Shown piece by piece: positions 1 through 5,635 of a stretch of 7,670 bases of DNA. The notes below the pieces were generated by a model that searched no databases, was not told where the DNA came from, and saw only the letters and a list, made by a program, of their open reading frames with translations. The stretch spans positions 1 to 7,670 of the forward strand of contig DAOWGJ010000146.1 in assembly GCA_030637505.1 (NCBI GenBank). Reading direction: 5' to 3'. This stretch comes from Holophagae bacterium. GTDB lineage: Bacteria; Acidobacteriota; Thermoanaerobaculia; Thermoanaerobaculales; Sulfomarinibacteraceae. Each line of letters opens with the position of its first letter. The stretch's first letter is position 1. Made by a program: the position numbers and the translations under genes.

Positions 1-1
1 C

Positions 2-592
2 ACCGGCGCTGTAGTGTCCAAGAGCGATCCCGCTGCGGCCTTCCCCATTTCCGAACTCGAAGGCCTCCAGCGACGTGGTCTGGTGATGGGCGTCGGTTAT
101 CGCGGGCCTAACCCGGCCGAGGTCGCCATCACGCCTTTTGCTGCGCAATTCTGCGAAGTCGAGGTCAATACGCGAACCGGGGAAATTCGCATTCTCAGAT
201 TCCTCGGCGCCCACGACAGCGGCCGCGTGATGAACCGCTTAACCTATGACAACCAGGTCTTCGGCGGCATCACGATGGGCATCGGGCTGGCCCTGACCGA
301 GGAGCGGATCCTCGACCAAAACACCGGGAAAATGGTCAACGCCAACTTTCACGACTACAAGATCCCAACCGCCCTCGACGTGCCGACGGAGATGACCTCC
401 CTGGCGATCGACCCACAAGACGAGCAGTGCAACACCACCGGCGCCAAGGGCATCGGCGAGCCGGTGACCATTCCGACAGCCGGCGCCATCGCCAACGCAG
501 TCTTTCATGCGACAGGCGTGCGCATCACCCAATCGCCCATCACCCCGGCCCGGTTCCTCGAAGCCCAGGCCGCTCAGGCCAAGGAGGTGTGA
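2..592 (+). CDS. Xanthine dehydrogenase family molybdopterin-binding subunit, C-terminal part (5' end outside window)
   Basis: This is the C-terminal ~196 residues of the large catalytic subunit of a molybdenum hydroxylase; the frame is open to the left edge, so the GTG at 14 is internal and not a start. Visible family features are the EVEVNTRTGEIRIL strand, AHDSGRVMN, the GGITMGIGLALTEE helix, DYKIPTALDVP, and the loop TGAKGIGEP. The Glu of that loop (codon 458-460) aligns with the active-site Glu of xanthine dehydrogenase that abstracts the substrate proton. PITPARFLEA is the usual C-terminal ending. In this family the Mo-cofactor subunit hydroxylates a purine, aldehyde, aromatic or CoA-thioester substrate and passes electrons through 2Fe-2S clusters to an FAD subunit. 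The substrate cannot be told from this fragment. The FAD subunit follows one base after the stop, and the SD of that gene lies inside this gene's last codons, so the two are co-transcribed. Family is certain; exact function is not. Confidence 0.93.
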   Translation, partial: TGAVVSKSDPAAAFPISELEGLQRRGLVMGVGYRGPNPAEVAITPFAAQFCEVEVNTRTGEIRILRFLGAHDSGRVMNRLTYDNQVFGGITMGIGLALTEERILDQNTGKMVNANFHDYKIPTALDVPTEMTSLAIDPQDEQCNTTGAKGIGEPVTIPTAGAIANAVFHATGVRITQSPITPARFLEAQAAQAKEV

Positions 593-593
593 G

Positions 594-1565
594 ATGTTTC
601 CGAGATTCTCTCATGCACGACCGACCGATCTTCAGGCGGCCCTCGACCTCCTCGAAAAAACTTCGGGGCGCATCCATGCCGGAGGCACCGATCTTCTGGG
701 CTGCCTCTACGACGGCGTATTCACCACCGACACCGTCATCTCGCTCTCCAACGTCGCTGAACTGAAGAGCATCAGCCAGTCAACCGGAAACGGCCTGCGC
801 ATCGGCGCGATGACACCAATCGCGGCAGTTGCCGCCCACCCAGGCATTCGTTCGACCTACAAAGCCCTGGCCCAAGCGGCCTCGGTCGTCGCCAGCCCCC
901 AGTTGCGGTCCCAGGGAACCCTGGGGGGCAACCTCTGTCAGAAGACTCGATGCTGGTACTACCGCGGCGACTTCCCCTGCCTGCGCAAGAACGGCGACCA
1001 CTGCTTCGCCTTCGAGGGTGAGAACCAACACCACGCGATCTTCGGCGGTGAAGGCTGTTACATGGTGCATCCGTCGGACACGGCCCCCGCCCTGGCGGCC
1101 CTGGACGCCACCTGCCGGATTTCAGGCGGCGGCTCGAGCCGATCAGTGCCCGTCGACCAGTTCCTGATGCCCGCGTCGGTCGACCCCCAACGCGAGACCG
1201 TTCTCGAGCCCACCGAAATCCTGACCGAAATTCTGCTGCCCCCCGCTCCGCCGGGCCTGCGCTCCTCCTATCGGAAGATCAGATCCCGCCAGACCTGGGA
1301 TTTCGCCCTGGCCGGAGTCGCACTGGCCCTGGATTTCGACGGGGATATCGTTCAGTCGGCCCGAGTCTTTTTGTCCGGTGCGGCTTCGATCCCGTGGCGA
1401 GCCCGTGAGATCGAGGCCATCATCACCGGTCGGAGGCTTGACGCCGAAACCATTTCCAAGGCCTCAAAGGCCGCCGTCGAAGGAGCGGAACCCCTCCGGC
1501 ACAACAGCGCCAAGGTCACTCTGTTCGAGGGCCTGGTTGCCGAGGCGTTGGAGGGGATGATCTGA
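594..1565 (+). CDS. FAD-binding subunit of a molybdenum hydroxylase (xanthine dehydrogenase/CoxM family) with a cysteine-rich, probably [4Fe-4S]-binding insertion
   Basis: A 323-residue protein of the CO dehydrogenase flavoprotein family (PCMH-type FAD domain, then the CoxM C-terminal domain). It accepts electrons from the Mo subunit encoded upstream and holds FAD. The two FAD-pyrophosphate motifs are visible: HAGGTDLLG (about residues 28-36) and TLGGNLC (109-115). Between the second motif and the MVHPSD strand (about 157-162) sits an insertion with C120, C129, C137 and C155. This placement resembles the [4Fe-4S] insertion of 4-hydroxybenzoyl-CoA reductase beta subunit (HcrB) and E. coli YagS/PaoB, and is absent from plain xanthine dehydrogenase FAD subunits. 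The C-terminal domain begins near YRKIRSRQTWDFALAG (about residue 224). The ATG at 594 is chosen because AAGGAGGTG (581-589) precedes it at ideal distance and MFPRFSHARPTDLQAALDLL is the standard N-terminus; the longer frame upstream would run into the previous gene. No 2Fe-2S subunit follows, so it is probably upstream. Confidence 0.93.
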   Translation: MFPRFSHARPTDLQAALDLLEKTSGRIHAGGTDLLGCLYDGVFTTDTVISLSNVAELKSISQSTGNGLRIGAMTPIAAVAAHPGIRSTYKALAQAASVVASPQLRSQGTLGGNLCQKTRCWYYRGDFPCLRKNGDHCFAFEGENQHHAIFGGEGCYMVHPSDTAPALAALDATCRISGGGSSRSVPVDQFLMPASVDPQRETVLEPTEILTEILLPPAPPGLRSSYRKIRSRQTWDFALAGVALALDFDGDIVQSARVFLSGAASIPWRAREIEAIITGRRLDAETISKASKAAVEGAEPLRHNSAKVTLFEGLVAEALEGMI

Positions 1566-1569
1566 TCCT

Positions 1570-1585
1570 GCGCAGCACGCTGCGC
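1570..1585 (+). other. Stem-loop just after the molybdenum hydroxylase operon
   Basis: A perfect 6-base stem GCGCAG/CTGCGC with a CACG loop begins five bases after the TGA of the FAD subunit gene. There is no T-run after it, so it is not a classic intrinsic terminator. It may protect the 3' end or assist termination. It may also be chance in G+C-rich DNA. Confidence 0.35.
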
Positions 1586-1708
1586 CCTCGGTCAGCCTCC
1601 AATTCCAGCGGGATGGTGATGACATTCCCATCCCCGACCTCCTCACCAGTGATCTGCTGCGACGCGAAATACGCAGCGATCTTCAGCGTTTTCTTGATTT
1701 CTCTCAAT

Positions 1709-1734
1709 CCAGCCCACGCTGGTCGCTTCGCGAC
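1709..1734 (-). terminator. Tandem stem-loops downstream of panD (possible terminator region)
   Basis: Two adjacent inverted repeats share one base. One is CCAGC/GCTGG (arms 1709-1713 and 1718-1722, four-base loop); the other is GTCGC/GCGAC (arms 1722-1726 and 1730-1734, three-base loop). Read on the - strand they begin 22 bases after the panD stop, which suits the 3' end of the seven-gene operon. Stems are only 5 bp and only ATT follows on the - strand, so intrinsic termination is weakly supported. Rho-dependent ending or RNA 3'-end stabilisation is equally possible. Confidence 0.3.
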
Positions 1735-1756
1735 GAAAACTGGGTAGAAGGTCGGG

Positions 1757-2107
1757 CTACAGACGACGAACAACCCTGTTATTCCGGTCAACCAGGACCT
1801 GTAGCGGTTTGAACCCGCCAACCTCGGCTTCTTCGAGCTGGGCATAGGCGACGATGATGACGCGGTCTCCCTTGTGCACAAGCCGGGCGGCAGCGCCGTT
1901 GAGGCAGACTTCTCCGGGCCCTCCCATGATGACGTAGGTCGTCAAGCGGGCGCCGTTGTCGATGTCGAGAACGTCGACCTTCTCGTACTGGCGCAGGCCG
2001 ACAGCCTCACACAGCGCCGAGTCGATCGAGACCGAACCGGTGTATTCGAGATCAGCGCCGGTTACGGTGGCACGATGGATCTTCGATTTGAGCATTTCGA
2101 TCAACAT
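1757..2107 (-). CDS. panD: Aspartate 1-decarboxylase (pyruvoyl enzyme precursor)
   Basis: PanD decarboxylates L-aspartate to beta-alanine, the half of pantothenate that PanC joins to pantoate. The 116-residue product is close to the usual ~116-126. The proenzyme is known to cleave itself between Gly24 and Ser25, with Ser becoming the pyruvoyl cofactor. Here EYTGSVSID puts Gly-Ser at exactly 24-25 when the first ATG is used, which supports this start. Other family features are MLKSKIHRATVTGADLEY (Lys9 region), the NGARLTTYVI strand (Asn near 51 and Tyr58 region), and CLNGAAARL (the GAAA/G turn). It is the last gene of the operon. Its ATG lies inside the end of coaX (sequence ATGTTGA, 7-base overlap) and has only a poor SD, so translation is probably coupled to coaX. 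It is the only gene here ending in TAG. Cytoplasmic tetramer in the known family. Confidence 0.97.
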   Translation of the reverse strand: MLIEMLKSKIHRATVTGADLEYTGSVSIDSALCEAVGLRQYEKVDVLDIDNGARLTTYVIMGGPGEVCLNGAAARLVHKGDRVIIVAYAQLEEAEVGGFKPLQVLVDRNNRVVRRL

Positions 2108-2874
2108 TGATTGAGATCCAGGGCGAGAGACACACCCTCGAGTGCGAGGTCCGCGTGAATCACGTCAAAGAGATTCGAATCGTTGTACAGCCCGGAAAAT
2201 CCACCGGTCCCGATAACCGTGGCTGGACGTTCCTTGAAACATTCGCGGATCAGACGATCCCGAATCTCCCGAATCATCCCGAGATGTCCCCAAAAAAGAC
2301 CGGACTGGATGCTCTCGACTGTCGATCGTCCACAGGTCGTATCAGGTTTGAGGATCTCCACCTTGGGCAGCCCCGCGGTGTTCTGTTCTAAGGCACGCAT
2401 GGAAATCAGGAGACCGGGAACGATTGCGCCGCCCAGGTATTCACGCCCGGCGGTCACGACCTCGAGAGTCGTCGCCGTGCCGAGATCGATGATGACGACA
2501 TCGGTCTCGGGGTAGCGTGCGACAACACCGATGGCGCCCGCGATCCTGTCCGCACCGACCTCGGTCGGATTTCGGTAGCGGATCTTGAGTCCGGTCTTGA
2601 CTCCCTGGCGAAGAATAAAGGGCTGAAGGCCGAAATACCGACGGCAGGCGCTGGCAAGCGAGTGATTGAGATCCGGCACAACGGAACAGAAACCGATGGC
2701 CGAGACGCTTGCCGGATCGTGCCCATTCTCCCGCAGGACCTGCTTGAGGAAGAGGCCGAGTTCATCCGACGATGCACCCTGCTCAATGGTCTTCCGAAAC
2801 CTCGAGCGGAGACCGTTTTCGTCGAACAGGCCACCGTAAATCTGTGAATTTCCGACATCGAGGCACAATTTCAT
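2101..2874 (-). CDS. coaX: Type III pantothenate kinase
   Basis: CoaX phosphorylates pantothenate with ATP, the first committed step of CoA synthesis. The type III family (ASKHA fold) is known to need a monovalent cation and to be insensitive to CoA feedback, unlike CoaA. With the ATG at 2874 the product has 257 residues, the normal size. Visible motifs are MKLCLDVGNSQIYGGLF (residues 1-17, phosphate-binding DxGN), NPTEVGADRIA (102-112, catalytic Asp near 109), IDLGTATTLEVV (129-140), GGAIVPGL (148-155) and GTGGFS (about 222-227). A GTG at 2904 in the same frame would add ten residues inside coaB. I prefer 2874: AAGGAG (2882-2887) lies seven bases upstream, the start then overlaps the coaB stop as ATGA, and family members begin right at this strand. 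The stop overlaps the panD start. Confidence 0.96.
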   Translation of the reverse strand: MKLCLDVGNSQIYGGLFDENGLRSRFRKTIEQGASSDELGLFLKQVLRENGHDPASVSAIGFCSVVPDLNHSLASACRRYFGLQPFILRQGVKTGLKIRYRNPTEVGADRIAGAIGVVARYPETDVVIIDLGTATTLEVVTAGREYLGGAIVPGLLISMRALEQNTAGLPKVEILKPDTTCGRSTVESIQSGLFWGHLGMIREIRDRLIRECFKERPATVIGTGGFSGLYNDSNLFDVIHADLALEGVSLALDLNQC

Positions 2875-3539
2875 GCGATCTCTCCTTGATTCAGCAGATC
2901 CCACAGGGTCTCTGCCATCTCCCGTTTGCTTTTGGTCTGCGTGACCAGCCCCTTCCGATCATAAAATGACGCCGCGTGACGATCTGCCGTGATGTGTCGC
3001 ACGTCGTTGTGCACAACTAGGTCGGCCTGTCCTCGTTCCAGGAGCTTCTCGACTGCCTTCTCCCACTTCGCCGGATCTGCATCGTCTGTCAGTTTGAAGC
3101 CGACCAAAAGGACGTCTGGGTTGAGGGACCACGTCTTGAGCGAGTCAATGATCTTCGGGTTTGGCGTCAGACGGATCAAGACCTGGTGGCCGGTGCCGAT
3201 CTTGCCCCGGTCTTCCACGGAGATCTCGACGCCATCCACCTCGACGGCATCGACGGAGTAGTCGCCCACTGCAGCCAGGTGGACGATGACATCCCACTCC
3301 CGGTCGGCCAGGTGGTGGTGGAGGGCGGCCTCAAGGTCGGCAAAGGTCACAAAGGTCTCGCGCCAAGCTGGAACCTCGCCGATCGAGGCCCTCTCCGCAT
3401 GCAACAGCAGGACCTCGGCGCCTTTTTCGATGAAGGTGCGGGCGAGCACTGCACCGGTCGCGCCGGTCGAGGTGTTGGTCAGGCTGCGAACGCTGTCGAT
3501 CGGTTCTTCGGTGCCGCCGGCTGTCATCAGAACCCTCAT
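2871..3539 (-). CDS. coaB: Stand-alone phosphopantothenate-cysteine ligase (phosphopantothenoylcysteine synthetase), type II-like
   Basis: CoaB joins 4'-phosphopantothenate to cysteine after activating it with a nucleotide (CTP in most bacteria). The 222-residue protein covers only the synthetase domain, which in most bacteria is the C-terminal half of a fused CoaBC (Dfp). Visible features are the N-terminal Rossmann strand with AGGTEEPIDSVRSLTN (7-22, Asn22 at the position of the conserved Asn that contacts the acyl intermediate), STGATG, AAVGDY (89-94), GKIGTG with Lys113, NPKII, LLVGFKL (144-150), QADLVVHNDV (171-180) and ITADRH. The phrases GGT-EPIDSVRS-TN-STG, NPKII, GFKL and ADRHAASF resemble, from memory, the separate CoaB of streptococci more than the Dfp domain, whose usual form is GPTREPIDPVR with NxSSGKMG. 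Its ATG overlaps the coaC stop as ATGA; only a weak SD is seen, so coupling is likely. Confidence 0.94.
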   Translation of the reverse strand: MRVLMTAGGTEEPIDSVRSLTNTSTGATGAVLARTFIEKGAEVLLLHAERASIGEVPAWRETFVTFADLEAALHHHLADREWDVIVHLAAVGDYSVDAVEVDGVEISVEDRGKIGTGHQVLIRLTPNPKIIDSLKTWSLNPDVLLVGFKLTDDADPAKWEKAVEKLLERGQADLVVHNDVRHITADRHAASFYDRKGLVTQTKSKREMAETLWDLLNQGEIA

Positions 3540-4099
3540 CGGAAGGCCTGCCCGATGAGTTCATGAGTCTCTTCCGGTTCGATCAGGCGGCCGGCGCCGA
3601 CGGTACCGCAGGCGAGGCGTCCGTCACCAGGCGGGAGGATCCTGCACCCCCAGTCTTGGAGGGTGTCCACAGCCTCGGTGACGGCGGGGTGGGCGAACAT
3701 GTGGCTGTTCATCGCGGGGCCTATCCAGTAGGGCTTGCGGAAATTGTTGGCAAGGAAGAGGGCACCGATCAAATCGTCGGCAAGTCCGGCCCGCAGCCGC
3801 GTCAGGTGGTTGGCACTCGCCGGATACAGCAGGAACAGATCCGCCCACTCCACCAGGTTGATATGATCCAGCGCGCGGCCGCGTTCGAACATATCGGTGA
3901 GAACCGGCTTGGAGGTCAAACCCTCAAGAGTCGCCTCCCCGATGAACTTGAGGCCGCCTCCACTGGCGACGCACTGGACCTCATAACCATCGTTCACCAG
4001 CATCGAGACCAACGAGGCACCCTTGAATGCGGCGATTGATCCGGTGATCTGGAGCAGAATTCTGACCTGCTTCACCTGGGTTTTCTCAGTCACTGACAT
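3536..4099 (-). CDS. coaC: Stand-alone phosphopantothenoylcysteine decarboxylase (FMN flavoprotein)
   Basis: CoaC decarboxylates 4'-phospho-N-pantothenoylcysteine to 4'-phosphopantetheine using FMN. The 187-residue protein belongs to the HFCD flavoprotein family and has its key residues. These are ITGSIAAFKG (18-27, FMN binding), the catalytic His79 in LDHINLVEWADLFLLYPASAN, PAMNSHM (128-134, the substrate-clamping PxMN motif), and GRLACGTVGAGRL (160-172) with Cys164 matching the redox/proton-donor Cys of Dfp. It ends immediately after this domain, and CoaB starts in an ATGA overlap, so the usual fusion is absent here. SGGGLKFI replaces the more usual T-x-A-A-x-x-F segment. The ATG at 4099 overlaps panC by 14 bases and has GAGGT nine bases upstream; a GTG at 4075 is an alternative that would remove eight unconserved residues. 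FMN dependence gives a loose link to ribD across the divergent region. Confidence 0.95.
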   Translation of the reverse strand: MSVTEKTQVKQVRILLQITGSIAAFKGASLVSMLVNDGYEVQCVASGGGLKFIGEATLEGLTSKPVLTDMFERGRALDHINLVEWADLFLLYPASANHLTRLRAGLADDLIGALFLANNFRKPYWIGPAMNSHMFAHPAVTEAVDTLQDWGCRILPPGDGRLACGTVGAGRLIEPEETHELIGQAFR

Positions 4100-4850
4100 T
4101 ATCGATCAACCTCACTTTCCCAACTCGAACCGCTCCGAGGATGCGGTCGTCCCGGCGCTCGACGTACTCGACCTCGAATCCGCGTTCGCCAAGCCGGCGC
4201 CTCAGAATCTGAGGAGACTCACCACAGGAGAGAATGCGATGGAATTCGGGAGCAAGGCGCCGTTCTTCCACTGTCAAATGCACATTCCTTGAACTCATGG
4301 CGAGACCGTCACTTTCGCGAATCACCGGACAAGGCACGATCTCAGTCTGAAGGAAGAACGCCGCCGCCATGTCCCGAACCAGCACGTATTGTTGCCAGTC
4401 CTTTTCGCCGAAATAGGCCCGTGTCGGCCGTACAATGCACAACAGCTTGAGAACCACTGTAAGGACGCCGTCAAAGTGGCCGTTGCGATGCGCGCCTTCG
4501 AGCTCTTCGCTGACGGGCGACTCGGTGACCCGGTATCGGTAGTCGTCCGGGTAGAGATCCCGGTACTCGGGGAACAACAGAATGTCGACGCCGGCGTTCT
4601 GCATCATTTCCATGTCGGCCTCGAAGGTCCGGGGGTACGCCTCGAGGTCGGTGGGGTCGTCGTACTGTGTAGGATTGACGAAGAGGCTGACCGCGACCCG
4701 GTCGTTCTCCCGTCGTGCTTTTTCGATCAGGCTTCGGTGTCCCGCATGAAGGGCGCCCATCGTCGGGATGAACCCCAGGCTGCGATTCTGGCCCAGGGTT
4801 TCGGTGGACCAACGGACCATCTCCGGGACCTCTCGAATGACCTGAGTCAT
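4086..4850 (-). CDS. panC: Pantoate-beta-alanine ligase (pantothenate synthetase), short C-terminal domain
   Basis: PanC condenses pantoate with beta-alanine through a pantoyl-adenylate, using ATP. The Rossmann domain is complete: FIPTMGALHAGH (27-38, HIGH-type nucleotide motif), SLFVNPTQ (55-62), the pantoate-binding GHFDGVLTVV (124-133), YFGEKDWQQ (146-154), and RESDGLAMSSRN (178-189, KMSKS-like). At 254 residues it is shorter than the usual ~280. The deficit lies after MSSRN: the helical segment is cut (ILSCGESPQILRRRL), and the stretch between EYVERRD and RLIDN is about a dozen residues shorter than in E. coli PanC as I recall it. All catalytic motifs remain, so I expect an active enzyme. 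The start overlaps the panB stop as ATGA, with GGGAG eight bases upstream. It sits between panB and coaC, as expected for a pantothenate-CoA operon. Confidence 0.96.
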   Translation of the reverse strand: MTQVIREVPEMVRWSTETLGQNRSLGFIPTMGALHAGHRSLIEKARRENDRVAVSLFVNPTQYDDPTDLEAYPRTFEADMEMMQNAGVDILLFPEYRDLYPDDYRYRVTESPVSEELEGAHRNGHFDGVLTVVLKLLCIVRPTRAYFGEKDWQQYVLVRDMAAAFFLQTEIVPCPVIRESDGLAMSSRNVHLTVEERRLAPEFHRILSCGESPQILRRRLGERGFEVEYVERRDDRILGAVRVGKVRLIDNVSD

Positions 4851-5635
4851 CTGTAACTCTCCCTGCCGTTGGGGAACTGGCCCGAAGTGACGTCCCTATG
4901 GTAGGCATCGAGGGCCTCCCGAATCAGGGTCGATCCGTCCATCCAGGTTCGTACGAATTTGGGCCTGAAAGAGGTGTTGACGCCCAGGAGATCCTGGAGC
5001 ACCAGTACCTGACCGTCGACATCCGGCCCGGCTCCGATACCGATTGTGGGGATGGTCAAGGCACGGCTGACCTCTGCGGCAACCTTGGCGGGAATCGCTT
5101 CCAGAACCAGGGCGAAACATCCGGCCCCTTCCAGTTCGAGAGCCTGATTCCTCAACGTTTCGGCGGCCCCCTGGCCACGACCCTGCACCTTGAAGCCACC
5201 GAGTTGATGGACCGACTGCGGCGTCAAACCAAGGTGGCCCATCACCGGCACGCCGCTTTCAACGATATGGGCCACCAGTTCGACATTTCCCGCTGCGCCC
5301 TCAAGTTTGACGGCGTTGGCGCCGGCACTCATGATCGAGCCGACGGAGTCCATGGCCTGTTCGAGGCCCTTGCGACAGGAGAGAAAAGGCAGATCGCCGA
5401 TGATGAACCCCTCCGGCATGCCGCGTCGAACTGCGGCGGTATGGGCGGCCATGGTCCCGACACTGACCGGAATCGTGCTGTCGTGTCCGTACACCACCAT
5501 CGCCAGAGAGTCGCCGACCAGAACGCAGTCGATCTCGGTCTGGGCAATCAGGGCGGCGCTCCAGCTGTCGTAGCAGGTGACCATCGAGATTGGGACCCGG
5601 TTGTTTTTCTTCTCTTGAAAGTCCTGAATAATCAT
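4847..5635 (-). CDS. panB: 3-methyl-2-oxobutanoate hydroxymethyltransferase (ketopantoate hydroxymethyltransferase)
   Basis: PanB transfers a one-carbon unit from 5,10-methylene-tetrahydrofolate to 2-ketoisovalerate, giving ketopantoate. The 262-residue TIM-barrel protein is full length. Conserved features are MVTCYDSWSAALI (18-30), VLVGDSLAMVVYGHDST (38-54) with metal/substrate-binding Asp42, AAVRRG (67-72), GDLPF with Asp81, AVKLEG (108-113) with Lys110 and Glu112, GHLGLTPQSV (133-142) followed by GGFKVQGRG, LVLEAIP with catalytic Glu179, and IGIGAGPDVDGQVLV (198-212). The ATG at 5635 overlaps the preceding gene's stop as ATGA. It has a perfect AGGAGG (5643-5648) seven bases upstream, the best SD in the operon, and may be the most strongly translated gene of the set. 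Its product is the substrate of the ketopantoate reductase that should be encoded by the gene upstream. Confidence 0.97.
   Translation of the reverse strand: MIIQDFQEKKNNRVPISMVTCYDSWSAALIAQTEIDCVLVGDSLAMVVYGHDSTIPVSVGTMAAHTAAVRRGMPEGFIIGDLPFLSCRKGLEQAMDSVGSIMSAGANAVKLEGAAGNVELVAHIVESGVPVMGHLGLTPQSVHQLGGFKVQGRGQGAAETLRNQALELEGAGCFALVLEAIPAKVAAEVSRALTIPTIGIGAGPDVDGQVLVLQDLLGVNTSFRPKFVRTWMDGSTLIREALDAYHRDVTSGQFPNGRESYR

Larger units (their letters stand above)
1566..1756. other. Convergent intergenic gap without a supportable gene
   Basis: These 191 bases lie between the stop codons of two converging operons. Both strands contain partly open frames: - strand 1516-1881, and a + strand frame from 1561 to about 1809. 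Neither has a convincing start, a ribosome binding site or a recognisable product, and both would run far into panD. The stretch contains stem-loops at 1570-1585 and 1709-1734. Its role is most likely transcript ending for both sides. Confidence 0.5.

Noticed and set aside
1561..1809. Open + strand frame after the FAD subunit gene (about 80 codons)
   Set aside because: No ATG, GTG or TTG start with an SD, overlaps the end of panD antisense, and no recognisable product.
1516..1881. Open frame on the - strand through the gap and the 3' end of panD, containing a segment like AGLREIKKTLKIAAYFASQQ
   Set aside because: It overlaps panD by more than 100 bases in another frame, has no ribosome binding site, and its end runs into the reverse of the FAD subunit gene; no family recognised. 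A degraded gene remnant is possible but unsupported.
2875..2904. Earlier GTG start for coaX at 2904
   Set aside because: It would add ten residues not expected in the family and lie deep inside coaB; ATG 2874 has AAGGAG at good spacing and an ATGA overlap.
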